Source: Hermatobates lingyangjiaoensis
Lineage: Eukaryota; Arthropoda; Insecta; Hemiptera; Hermatobatidae
Assembly (NCBI GenBank): GCA_026182355.1
Contig: JAPFBL010000323.1
Coordinates: 353,501-417,500 of the forward strand
Direction: 5' to 3'
Length of the DNA: 64,000 bases
Shown here: positions 53,527-63,883 of the stretch, one piece after another
How the letters are laid out: each line of letters begins with the position of its first letter
Position numbering within the stretch: the first letter of the stretch is position 1
Program-made: the position numbers and the translations under genes
The notes under the pieces: model-generated
Databases searched by the model: none
What the model was told of the DNA's origin: nothing
Seen by the model: only the letters and a program-made list of their open reading frames with translations

Positions 53527-53610
53527 TTGAATAACATAGTCGACACAGTTTGATAGAAAATTTCAATCATATCAAACTGTGTCGATATATTAAATCAATC
53601 TGTTATAAAA
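52947..53610. mobile_element. mixed PLE terminal fragments and microsatellites
   Basis: 52970-53075 is a minus-strand piece of the family with the GTTTTATT block. 53330-53450 is a GGAGGGAAGAGATGGGGACGC-containing piece related to 53930. (CT)n at 53454-53489 and (TA)n at 53490-53522. Palindrome with arms 53522-53556 and 53570-53603. Confidence 0.45.
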
Positions 53611-53929
53611 TATTATGGTATTACTTCAAGAAGATGCAATAGAGTTTTATACTGATTGTATATAAGAATGGTATGAATAATAATCACAAGAGAAATGCCT
53701 CATGAAAAAAGGTATTGAGTCATAAGAACCGATAGTTGGCAACGCGAGTCATAATAAATAGTTTTGAAATAGCTCCTAGAAGAACAAACTTGCACCGAGG
53801 ACCTACGAAATTGAGAGAACAGCACTAGATTAACGAATCAAACGCCCGTAATATTAACTGAACATGTCATATATATATGAATTATTGAAGATTTTTATAT
53901 ATAATATAAGATAACTATACGGTTGCCGG
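53611..53929. other. no gene seen
   Basis: AT-rich unique sequence. Confidence 0.3.
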
Positions 53930-54065
53930 GTTGGTTACTTGCTGTTGCGTATACAACGTGCTTGGTCTCCATTTCTCTGTACCCTGTAAGACGGATTACT
54001 CGAAAATTTGACTTTTGTAAGTGTGTATCTTTACTCACTCTGTGTATTACTCTTCTTGAATTTTG
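53930..54065 (+). mobile_element. PLE terminal fragment
   Basis: The core is degraded to CTGTAAGACGGATTACTCGA, followed by GTAAGTGTGTATCTTTACTC and TTGAATTTTGAAC. Same family as 63884-64000. Confidence 0.5.
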
Positions 54066-54584
54066 AACTGAAATATATAGTTCGTTAAAAAACCATAGTA
54101 ATTTGTACTTAAATGATGTAAACTATCATTTTGGTCATGAAGACATGGTGACGAGAGACACCTGTTGCGATGTTGAATAAAAGCACCTTGAAGGATATTC
54201 GCAATGAGTTGATACTGGCTTCTTCGCCTATCACTTCGCAATATGGCTTCAGATCACTGTGTCGTGTTGCTATATATTAAAACAGGGCAGCCCCATTACG
54301 ATGAATCTTTATTTAAAAATTAGTGCTATAACTGATAAATCAGGTGTGTAAAAGAATAAACATTTTCTTTCTGATGAGTTTAGTAAAGGAGCAGTGGTTG
54401 GGGTTTAGTTTTAGAATGTATGATTTTAGTTTGGGAAGGGAGAAGTTGATTATAATAATTTGGGCGTTTGTTGGAGTGAGGTCTATAAAGCAGAGTTTGT
54501 TGAGATTGCGAAGTAGTTTAGCAGGAAGGAGGTGAGAGGGTGGGTTAATGAGGAGGAGGGTGTGTGATGTTGGCAAAGGAGGGA
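54066..54584. other. no gene seen
   Basis: Mixed composition; ORFs on both strands featureless. Confidence 0.3.
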
Positions 54585-54800
54585 GGGTGGTGCAACTAGA
54601 ATCTGTTTACTCGGGGGAGGAATGCGGCACAATTATGCGGGAGGACAAGATTAATAAAGGAGCCCTCGGCTCCCAATAAACACTTTGTCAGCTCGGCCGG
54701 GTGGTGGCGGAGCTGGTGGCCCATTTGCCGCGCCATTGCGTCTAACCCACCCCCCCTTCTCTCTTCCAATCGCCCCTCCGCCGCCCCCCGATCCCATAAC
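54585..54800. promoter_or_regulatory. GC-rich island (candidate conserved noncoding element)
   Basis: CpG-rich unique block with AATTATGCGGGAGG near 54635, AATAAAGGAGCC near 54653 and CAGCTCGGCCGGG near 54689. A 206-codon frame that starts here runs into a SINE at 55144, which argues against coding. Confidence 0.28.
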
Positions 54801-55130
54801 AAATCACTCCGGCCTTTTTATCTCACTCGCTCTCACCCACATCCCATCTACAACAAGTATTGCTCAAGCGCCCTTCATTCCGGCACCCTCATGTCGCCAT
54901 TTCTCTTCCCTTCCGCACTTTCACCCTCTTTTCTTATCACAAAACACTCTTATTTCCGACTATTCAATTACTGAAAATAGACTTCAACTCTTATCAGTCC
55001 AGTCATTCCCTTGGCAACTAAAATCGATTAACCATTCTTCTTTCATAGTTATACAAAGTCCTCAGCACATTAGCAGTTCACATTGGCCTAGCAAACCATT
55101 TTGCCGCCTAACCGTCGATAATCCGTTAAT
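54801..55130. other. no gene recognised
   Basis: C-rich and T-rich unique sequence between the island and the next SINE. Confidence 0.3.
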
Positions 55131-55143
55131 CTTCAAAATTGGG

Positions 55144-55441
55144 GGGCCAGGCAAGCTCAGTGGTTACGTGCTTGCCTCTGAACTGATAGGACCGGGGTTC
55201 GATGCCCACCTGGCTCTCGAGGTGAATAAATCTGAGCATGTCGTCCCTCGGAGAAGGACGTTAAACCGTCGGTCCCGAGCCTGTACGATGTCAGGTACTC
55301 GTTAAAGATCCCTACTCTAAATACATTTGAGTTAGACAAAATTTAGTACTCCCACTGTAGAATCAATCTTCATTGTGTGGTATCACAAAGGGTCAATGCT
55401 CGACCTACGTGTGTTCCCTTGTGGAACTGCCACTGCAAACT
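55144..55441 (+). mobile_element. tRNA-derived SINE, tail type 2, with 10-bp target duplication
   Basis: Box A variant at 55153-55163 and box B variant GGTTCGATGCC at 55196-55206. Flanked by CTTCAAAATT at 55131-55140 and 55449-55458. The body lacks the stretch around GATTTATTCACG. Confidence 0.85.
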
Positions 55442-55559
55442 AACGAACCTTCAAAATTCCAGAAAACACCCAAAATATTTATTTCATAGAATTACAATGA
55501 ATTACAGTACTCGTATACAAATACAGTCATCATCAAAGAAAACCAAAATTTCTTTTAAA

Positions 55560-55670
55560 AAAAATATATATAATTGAAATCATATGATATATGATCATAT
55601 CACAATGTGAAATGGTTTGATCATTGATTGTTATTTCACGTGTTTATGTGAAAGCTTGGTGACTGAAATA
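55560..55670. mobile_element. PLE terminal remnant
   Basis: GTTTGATCATTGATTGTTAT and CACGTGTTTATGTGAAA blocks of the 13586-13781 family remain, with a small inverted piece. Confidence 0.45.
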
Positions 55671-56344
55671 TGATACAGAGTAACATGGTTTGTACTCTTC
55701 ATGATGAAGTTGTGATTGTTATTGCAGACTTAGACAGACTCTCTCCTACAGGAATCTGGCAAAGCTAATAGGTGGGCCATGCCACAGGCCAGGCTCTCGA
55801 CCATGCCACAGCGACAGTTACCCAGAGAACTGTTCGTCAACGGCCTCCCGTCCCACCCAGCTCTCCAGTCATTTCACGCTTCACAGCTTCCTCTCACATC
55901 TTGCCTACTCTGCATTCTTTACTGTTTTTATATTACCAACCGCAGTCCTCCCTAAAATATAACTCCTAGTCATTTTTCCCCCCCATTTAACCAAAATTGT
56001 TTCTTTCTAAACCCATTTAGTACAAAATACCATCCTTCATTGGCCTTAACATTGTTAAACAGAATTCAAGGCTTCACACCAAAATGTCACATTGTAAGCC
56101 ATATATATATATATATATATATATCTATTTTTATTTCTTATTAGATTATTTTCCTTCAAAATAGATTATGTATCTTATTTTTCAACGGTCTCACATAAAG
56201 CTTAAACCTTTTAGTGCTGTTCCAGGAGTGGAAGTTTTAGGGTGGGAGGGGGGGTGGGGTGGAAAATCAATTTGTTATTTGGCGACTATTTTAGTTTTTA
56301 TGGGCTTGCCAAAAAACTGTACTAATATTAATTTTTAAAATTAT
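55671..56344. other. no gene seen
   Basis: Unique sequence with a (TA)n tract at 56101-56125 and a G-rich run near 56240. Confidence 0.3.
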
Positions 56345-56975
56345 TTGAAAGTATATAATTTTATAGTTCACAGAAGGGGTTTTTTGAGGATTTTGGTCAT
56401 AAAAATTCAACTCCTGATTAGGTATATTATTATTAAAATTATAGTAATCCGTCTTACCTCGTACCCTGCTGCTGAAGCTCTCGGACCGGTTTCGGGCGTC
56501 ACCCATCTTCAACAAGAACTGATCAACAAGAACTTGGTAGTTCTTGTTGAAGATGGTTGACGCCCGAAACCGGTCCGAGAGCTTCAGCAGCAGGGTAGTA
56601 GGTAAGACGGATTACTATAATTGTAATATTAATAATACTAACCTCAGTGGTAACGACGAAATCCTGATTATGTGCCGACCTTTCACCAAAAGTTGTTTCG
56701 CATTTTCAAGGATAAAAAACAATTTATTAACGACATAAATAAAGCAAGACAAATACATCAACGGACTACCAACCAACAGAAAACAAACGAAACAAACAAA
56801 AAAATTCTGTAACTAGACAACCACAACTTTTAGCTTTGAAAATGCTAAACAACTTTTGGCAAAACGTTGGCATATAATCAGGAGTTGAATTTTTATGACC
56901 AAAATACTCAAGAAACCCTTCTGTGAACTTGAAAAATCAGTAGTCGAGAAGCTATATCAACATAATTTTATAGTT
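56345..56975. mobile_element. divergent PLE pair containing a nested palindromic insertion
   Basis: The outer pair (left arm about 56360-56420 plus 56662-56790; right arm about 56815-56965) is of the 59098-59530 family. The left arm is split by the element at 56421-56661. The uninterrupted right arm serves as the empty site. Confidence 0.65.
56421..56661. mobile_element. palindromic PLE-derived element with 9-bp target duplication
   Basis: A 241-bp unit with long inverted arms (about 56435-56520 and 56531-56618). A perfect 9-bp duplication, TCCTGATTA, lies at 56412-56420 and 56662-56670. One end carries the extra block AACCTCAGTGGTAACGACG, as at 6093-6310. Each arm has a core-like TTGAAGA, T, GG...CCC, GAAACC (56547-56569 on the plus strand). 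Confidence 0.78.
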
Positions 56976-56999
56976 TAATGTTAACAAAATCAATTTACC

Positions 57000-57820
57000 T
57001 GAAATTTAGATTAGATATTATAAACAAAAAAAAAAAAAAAAAAAAGTGACGCATATCAATATTTTATCCAAGAAGAAACTGTTAATTTAGTAATTAAAAA
57101 TTTGATCTCTGTAACTGGTCTCCAGATAGTCCTTGTTTGTGCATCTTTTCTCATATCGAACTATATGTGTTCATTTTGAAGAGCTTTCTCTTAGTTCATA
57201 GTGAGTATATATATTGTGTATACAAGAATATTTAAAAAAAAAACATGAGAATAATGAAGGCATGAAAAACAGATACTTTGATTGCAAAAATCACCAAACA
57301 CAAAAGTGAATGTAGAATGTTCCATAATTTAAGTTTGTATAATTGCAAGCATATAACAAAAAAGGATTAAAAAATACATACATTCTGAAGAATATAGACC
57401 CTTCATACAATTTGTTACAATTTTCAAAAAGTTGAATCACCAGTCTTACCTGAAACAAAATGAATTCGTGTAAAAATGATGTAATATTTACATTATATTT
57501 GCAAAAGAAAACACTAATTTTGTCAGTACTTAGTATTCAAATAAGCATTATTATAAGTACTGGCACAAAGTACATATTAAGTACCGATCAGGTTACCTGA
57601 AATATGAAAGATGTAAAGAAAAATAAAGACTATATAAGAAAAATAAACACTATATAAAAAGTAAAGGCTATATGAGAAAAAACACACTCATTTCTCGTAT
57701 TTCTGTATCACACATTTGACGAATTAAAAAATAAAATATAAGGACTTGTTGGATAAATAAAAGAAAAATGTTTAGTTTTAGGAATAATAAACACTAGTTT
57801 AGGATAGGAGTTCAAAGGTC
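57000..57820. other. no gene seen
   Basis: AT-rich with A runs. Confidence 0.35.
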
Positions 57821-58205
57821 TATTTGGTGTAAGTTTATAAAGAACACTCATTGTCTGGTAGATTTCTGTATCATCTCTGTATGTGTTGAATTTATAGTCA
57901 AAGTGTGTAAGTGTAATATACACTGGTACTTGGTTGACCGCATTGTAATGCGTTCTTTACAGCATTAGTGTAAAATGTTTTAAGAGCTTTGTTAGGTAGA
58001 TTGTATCATATGTTGTTTATAGTCAGTGATGTAGAGTTTGTAAATGACACTTTGTCGTATTGGTTGACCGCATTGTATATGCGTTCTTAGTGTAAATGTT
58101 TTTAAGAGACTTTGATATGTGGTAGATTTTGTTGATTCTGTATGTGTTGTTTGTAGTGAAAGTGTGTAAGTTTGTAAATGGGACTTTGCGGCATTGGTCG
58201 ATTCG
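57821..58205 (+). repeat. diverged tandem repeat, about 130 bp, three copies
   Basis: TGGTTGACCGCATTGTA recurs at about 57931 and 58061, and GGCATTGGTCGATTCG near 58190. Blocks GTAGATT, TGTATGTGTTG and AGTGTGTAAGT repeat in register. Confidence 0.75.
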
Positions 58206-58309
58206 ACACTGGCTTTTACAAAGGTTTGCCGTGAGGTGTGTGTGGGTGGCGAGTGAATGGAGGGATATATAATACAGAGCTGTGAGAGAAGGGTGCGTAT
58301 CGTGGTGTG

Positions 58310-58565
58310 GGCCAATCAGCATTTTAAACAGACTGACGAGGCAGAGGCTGTCAGTCGCCTAAGCGCCGGAGCCCACCCCCACGTGATTAATGAGAGAGAT
58401 ATCTGACAATCGATTTGGGGGAGGGGGGCTGTCTGGAGGGGGCGCGGGGTAGGCCATGCTGTGACGTCAGGGATCGTTACCCCCATCTGCGCAGGCGCAT
58501 CCCCCACTGAGCACTCTCGACACCCAGAGCCCCTCGGCGGCTTTCTCACCTGGCTCCAGAGTTTG
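58310..58565. promoter_or_regulatory. GC-rich island with CRE palindrome
   Basis: Contains TGACGTCA near 58461 (a full CRE palindrome), CACGTGATTAATGAG near 58380 (E-box beside a homeodomain-type site) and CAATCGATTTG near 58408. One of the strongest compositional outliers in the window. Confidence 0.3.
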
Positions 58566-58756
58566 CTTTACCCAACAACCCTCTTCACGCCGAAATACAC
58601 CACATCCCCATGCAATCAAACAAATATTATAAAAAAAAAAATAAATCAACATTAAAAGAATAATTCGCATAAAGTCAAACTTAGCAATATGAGACTGGCA
58701 TGTTTTTGTATTACCACTAAACATTCAATACTATTTTTTCCTTATTTTTACTTTTT

Positions 58757-59066
58757 TTTATTGTTTAAAACGATCTCGCTAGCGGGAGATAACGTCAACC
58801 GTTTACTGACTTTTTGTTTGATCGGTGATTCTACCAATTTTACATTGGTTGTCCTAAATATTGCGCAACTGTAGTGAGTTTCCAGTAGGGATCTATATCG
58901 AGTACCTGACATCGTACAGGTTTTTGAGACCGACAGGTTATCTACTCCGTACGTACGAGTACATCTGTACGTACGACAGGTACATCTTCTCCGAGGGATG
59001 ACGTACTCAGATTTATTCACCTCCTGCGTGAATAAATCGAGGGCCAGTTGGGGATCGAACCCCGGA
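58757..59066 (-). mobile_element. tRNA-derived SINE, tail type 1, 5'-truncated
   Basis: Minus-strand copy with box B complement at 59052-59062. The part containing box A is missing. A small local duplication (GTACGTACGA) sits in the body near 58952-58976. Confidence 0.72.
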
Positions 59067-59097
59067 CTATACTTTCTACCCTAATAACTTCTGATAA

Positions 59098-59530
59098 AGC
59101 TCAAAGATGGATTTCTTGAGGGTTTTTAGTCTAAAGAAATTACACTCCTGTTTATACGCCGACGTTTTGTCAAAACTTTTTCGCATTTTCAATTTAACGA
59201 CATAAGTAGTTATAAACAAATACATCCACAGAATATCAACCAACTGAAAAAAAAATAGAATAAACCAAACCATAAACACCAAATAAAGTAAAAAGAAATC
59301 ACAAAAAGTAACTAAAAGAAAATCACAAAAAGGTTTACTTTACTTTCTGTTGGTTGATATTCTGTGGATGTATTTGTTTATAACTACTTATATCGTTAAT
59401 CAATTCGTTTTAACTTTGATAATGCCAAACAGTTTTTAGTGAAACGTCGGCGTATAAACAGGAGTGTTATTTCTTAGACCAAAAATCCTTAAGAAACGCA
59501 TCTTTGAACTTTAATAATCAGTGGTTGAGA
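59098..59530. mobile_element. divergent inverted PLE terminal pair
   Basis: Arms about 59098-59245 and 59340-59515. The blocks CGCCGACGTTTTGTC and TAGTGAAACGTCGGCG face inward-to-outward as in the other pairs. The outer right end is GAGAAGCTATATCAATA. Confidence 0.6.
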
Positions 59531-59789
59531 AGCTATATCAATAGCTTCTGATGTGCATTAGGTACCATACCAGAACTCATACAATCTTCCCTAGTTACTG
59601 TTATTTGTAATAGAGGTCTTTAGCAAGTATCAGAAATTTTACAGCCAATAAAACCAACTGTTTTAGTTCCCTTTGCGCAAAGGAGTTATCTCAGGCGGTT
59701 GTACATATCTTACGTGCATATTGTATATGTATATATTTCCAGGCATTTAGCTGTTTCATTCACTACTGTTTCGATCATTGTGCTCTTAA
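59531..59789. other. no gene seen
   Basis: Unique-looking sequence. Confidence 0.25.
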
Positions 59790-59900
59790 ACTTTCCAGTC
59801 ATTGGACACTCATCAAATCAGGCCGACGCGTTTACGTGTCGCGCTTTAGGCAGCAACGCGATACTACATCGCGCATGTCACTGATTAATTCACGCGACAG
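59790..59900. promoter_or_regulatory. short CpG-rich island
   Basis: Dense CpG in blocks such as GACGCGTTTACGTGTCGCGC (59823) and CATCGCGCATGTCAC (59868), next to a homeodomain-type CTGATTAATTCACG (59881). Confidence 0.25.
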
Positions 59901-61200
59901 TACTGTAAGTCGGTAAAATACGTTGTTTTCTTTTTTTTATTATTTTATTATATTACAACTACCCTTAGAGGGGTAACAAGGTATACAGGTTCATGATATA
60001 TAAAAGAAACTATAAAAGAATGGAGAAAACTCCATAGATATACTCGTAGATTGTTCAGATGACTTGCAACTATTCTTAATAGTTATCATTTCTTGACGAG
60101 TAGATCATCCTTCTAATTGGGTTGGTAGGAATCTGGTGGGATGATAATTCCTAAATAAAAGGGTTTAGATTGGTGGGTAAAGATTCACGGAATTTGCGGG
60201 TATCGGAATTGGATTTCTTGGTGGATAAAAGGGATTTTCAAGTCATTATGAATGGTGTCGTTAGAAACATAAAAGTGAGCTTGTACAAATATCAACCCTG
60301 GTACTTGTTAGGAGGGTTTATCATTTTCTTGTTTCATATTAAATAAACTTGGTGCCTGAGTCCATATCTTTCTTTGTTAAACATTTCCTTTTTCTTTCGT
60401 TCTATGTTTTATGTAAAATCCAAGAAACAATTTTTCAGTTTTCTAGTGAAAGATTAGTTGTACGTTTCGCTGACTACCCTTCTAGTTTCCATTTCCAGGG
60501 CAGAGTTCATCTGGCTATACGATTCATATGTCACCTGTCATACTGTAGACACAGTCACTACAACTCAAACATACAGACCCATTCTCCTGCCGTCATAGTT
60601 ATTGCAAGTCATCACGACATGAGTCGGCCATTTTCTTAATTATTTCCACTAATTAAACAATCATCCCCTTTAAAAGAAAAATCATTGGTGTAAACAGTTG
60701 TAAAGAAAGATACTGTTAAAGAAAAATAAATAAAAAACATAAAACTTTGCAAGCAGTTAAGATATAAGGTAGCCATCAAAAAACGATCAGTTTGGGTTTT
60801 GATATTCTGTTTCAATAAAGCCCCAAAGCGTCTGTATTGCATGAAGGGTACATACTCACATATTGTATTGTATCTTTATCTTCTTAAACCTATTGTCGTT
60901 TTAAAGGAGAACTTCTAAAATCAAAAGGTTTCCTAAGCCACAAAAGAACTTATAGCTGTCAATCAGTTCTGTTTCATAGAATTCATCAAATATTTTATCG
61001 ATAAAAGTATTTTAAAACTTTCAAATCAATTAAAAATGTCTATTTATTAATTAATTGTACATTTCTTTTACTAATTTACTTTTTTTTATATTTTAAACAT
61101 ACACATTTAACTATTTATATTCTTTATAAATGCTTTTGGAATAAAAATTTCAAATATATATGATACATTTCATTATGTTATATATATATATAAACTCAAA
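59901..61200. other. no gene recognised
   Basis: Mostly AT-rich; a more balanced part at 60440-60640 may be conserved noncoding DNA. ORFs featureless. Confidence 0.3.
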
Positions 61201-61224
61201 AATTGTTATTCTATCTTCTATTCT

Positions 61225-61337
61225 ATTCACTGTTTCGTTATTGAGGGCTAGGTCAAATAAAAGAAAATAAACTCCTTTCTAGGCCAAGAAAGGAGTTTAT
61301 TTTCTTTTATTTGACCTAGCCCTCAATAACGAAACAG

Positions 61338-61342
<5 letters not shown>
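61225..61342. mobile_element. near-perfect palindrome adjoining (TA)n
   Basis: Arms 61225-61280 and 61287-61342 are 56 bases each with a 6-base loop. The sequence (GAGGGCTAGGTCAAATAAAA) differs from the other pairs, but the right end joins (TA)n (61341-61380) as they do. Confidence 0.75.
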
Positions 61343-61376
<34 letters not shown>

Positions 61377-61382
61377 TATAAT

Positions 61383-61604
61383 TAATTAATAAAACGGTCC
61401 AGCGGACTTTTTTTAAATAAAATAAATTCAAAACGAAGGAAACACACAGAAAGACACAGACATAACTCACATCGCTATTTCAATATCGATATTTCTGCGG
61501 GACTCTTCGCTCTTCGCTCTTCACACCTCCTGATGACGACGATGGTCGAAATATCGATGTGAGTTATGTCTGTGTCTTTCTGTGTGTTTCTTTCGTTTTG
61601 AATT

Positions 61605-61608
<4 letters not shown>
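61383..61608. mobile_element. divergent PLE terminal pair between (TA)n tracts
   Basis: The left arm (61391-61490, minus) has lost its core. The right arm (61500-61607, plus) has the core at 61530-61551. Family as at 2672-2835. Confidence 0.68.
61530..61551 (+). ncRNA. hammerhead-like core in PLE repeat
   Basis: CTGATGA, C, GAC-GATG-GTC, GAAA. Confidence 0.38.

Positions 61609-61659
<51 letters not shown>
61608..61659. repeat. (TA)n microsatellite
   Basis: 52 bases of TA, the longest uninterrupted tract in the window. Confidence 0.95.
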
Positions 61660-61661
<2 letters not shown>

Positions 61662-61859
61662 AGTGAAGGTTGGTAATATGTTCTTGCAAACATGTTTGTA
61701 AAAATTTTATGCCAATTTCATGTTTGGTTACCTTTTTAGAGAGTTCTCTAATGTCCTACAGGCTCTTCTCAGTTGCTCGGGGAATAGAAAATCAACTGGC
61801 CCAAACTTTTCCTTTCATATATACACACATTCTGACACTATTTATATCTAATACTATTT

Positions 61860-61935
61860 AATAACTAACTATATATTATTTTCAATAAAACAACGACAAG
61901 TTTCGGTCTCGTAGACCATCATCAGGCTGTATATA
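61860..61935 (-). mobile_element. PLE terminal fragment
   Basis: Core at 61901-61925 followed on the minus strand by CTTGTCGTTGTTTTATTG and a TA-rich end. Confidence 0.5.
61901..61925 (-). ncRNA. hammerhead-like core in PLE repeat
   Basis: CTGATGA, T, hairpin GGTCT-ACG-AGACC, GAAA; five perfect pairs. Confidence 0.42.
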
Positions 61936-62164
61936 TATAATACAAAGTTTGTCTGTCTGTCTGTGCTATAGCATAACACTGGAGGCATTTATATTTAAAG
62001 AAACATATGGATCTTGTATAACTTTCTTCGTAGGAACATACTGCGGTATTTTGATTTTGATCAGGGTCCTTTTTTTAGGATCTACCGCCCATAACCAAAA
62101 GTACGGGGCATAATCTAACGCCCAGGCAAGGCCGCGTAGATCAGCTAGTAATATATAAATAATA

Positions 62165-62300
62165 TATAATGTTATGATTGAGAAAAGAAAAGAACACTTA
62201 AGTCTTCCCACACAAAAAAGATGTAATCACACAGTGCGATTCGACCACTTTGTGTTCATCTTCAGGTTACATCTGCCTCAGTAAGCTAATGTTGACTAAT
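62165..62300 (-). mobile_element. PLE terminal fragment (GAAACGC family)
   Basis: Minus strand: CTGAAGA, T, hairpin GAACAC-AAA-GTGGTC (one mismatch), GAAT. Upstream block GCAGATGTAAC is shared with 48170. Confidence 0.45.
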
Positions 62301-62779
62301 TTTATATATAGAAAACTATATAGTATTTTCTTCTGTAAGTAATATATAAAAATGAATGTAATTTTTTAAATATACTTTTATCTTTTTTACATTTTTTTTC
62401 AAATAGGATGTGATTTTGTTGACAAAAACTTTTCTTTTAGTTACTTAATATCTCTGAGAGATCAGTAGGATAAATATTTGTACTTGATAATACAAAAAGT
62501 ATAAAAATAATTTTTTAGTTCATTGTTATGCAAAATTCAACTGATAATTCGAGGTCTTGTCTATATAGAGATGTATAAATATATATAATTTAGTTTGAGT
62601 GCTAATAAAACTGAGTAATGGAAATGTATGCTATATGCTGCAGAAAACTATAAATATATCACTTTTATGTAAGCAATATATTTGAATTACATAAAGTATG
62701 GTGCTTGAGTGGTTTATGCTACACAAAGATAAGTAGAGCGTATATATATAAACATGAAATAAAAAGTTCAATATATGGT
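62301..62779. other. no gene seen
   Basis: AT-rich sequence. Confidence 0.3.
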
Positions 62780-63180
62780 TTAAATAATAAAGAAAGGGCA
62801 GCTGTGGAGATGTTCAGACCTGTCCCTTCAGGCGAATCGACCCTTAAGGGAATAAGGTGGGGGAAAAAAAGCGACAATTGCCTTACTAAGGAAATTACCA
62901 AGAGCCCTTCTATTTGAATAGTAACGTAAGAGGCGGCTTCTTTGAAAGTAGATCTGAATACATAAATTTAATCAGATCAAATGCAGGGCTGCAGAATGAT
63001 GATATAATAGGCTCTTTCAAGCATACCAGCTTATCATTCCTGTATAGTTTAATCAAATTTACTTTTGTTTCTAATATGTTGATGCAGTCTTTTAAGAACT
63101 CAGGCGTAACTATATCGGCGAGAACTGGTGTTATTGGGGGTTTACATCAATATTCCGACAAGGGGATTTAGTGGTACATG
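62780..63180. promoter_or_regulatory. repeat-poor island (candidate conserved noncoding element)
   Basis: Balanced unique sequence, for example GTGGAGATGTTCAGACCTG near 62803 and GGCGAATCGACCCTTAAGGG near 62832. Two adjoining open frames (62705-62917, 62914-63171) lack recognisable domains, so a coding exon is not excluded. Confidence 0.22.
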
Positions 63181-63191
63181 CGTAGAATAGT

Positions 63192-63511
63192 ACCTTTAGG
63201 TTGTAGTGGCTGTCCCACAAGGAACACACATAGGCTGAATATTGTGCCCTTTGTAATGCCTCACAATGAAGATTAATTCTACATTGGGAGACCTACATTT
63301 TGACTAACTCATGTTTATTTAGAGTAGAGATTTTTAACGAGTAACTGATGTCGTACAGAGTAAGGGATTGTCGGTTTAACGTCCTCTCCGAGGAACGACA
63401 TGTTTAGATTTAATCACCTCTAATGTGAATAAATCGAGTGCTAGGTGGGTATCGAACCCCAGACCCTCCAGTTCAGAGGCGAGTACGTTAACCATTCAGC
63501 TAACTTGATAC
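63192..63511 (-). mobile_element. tRNA-derived SINE, tail type 2, with target duplication
   Basis: Minus strand. Box B complement GGTATCGAACC lies near 63448-63458; box A is altered (CATTCAGCTA). Flanked by CATGCGTAGAATAG (63178-63191) and CATGCGTAGAGTAG (63512-63525), 13 of 14 identical. Confidence 0.82.
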
Positions 63512-63594
63512 CATGCGTAGAGTAGTTTCTTCATTATGTTTCTTTCTAACTGCAGTGCATAGCCTGTACCGCCTAGTCCGATATAGCTATAGGC

Positions 63595-63880
63595 CTTTAT
63601 ATATATAATATAATATATATATATATTATATATATATTACAAACCACAATAAGAAATGGTAAAACAAACTAAGATTGGACAAGACAAGACCCAATGTAAA
63701 TTAATAATTCAACCGTAACAAGCGGTCTTCGTCAGAGTCAAAAACTCATTGGGTTTTTGACTCTGACTAAGACCGCTTGTTACGTTTGAAGGTTCTTAGT
63801 CTTGTTTTCCCATTTCATATTGTGGTTTGATCATTGATTGTTGTTTCACGTGTTTATGTGAAATCTTTTTATATATATAT
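63595..63880. mobile_element. divergent PLE terminal pair between (TA)n tracts
   Basis: The left arm (63640-63737, minus) and right arm (63752-63868, plus) belong to the 13586-13781 family. Both cores are mutated (GAAT for GAAA on the left; CTGACTA and GAAG on the right). Confidence 0.6.
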
Positions 63881-63883
63881 ATA

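Noticed and set aside
54685..55305. 206-codon open frame, the longest in the window
   Set aside because: It spans a GC-rich unique island and then reads through the head and body of a SINE from 55144. No domain and low-complexity Pro/Ser composition.
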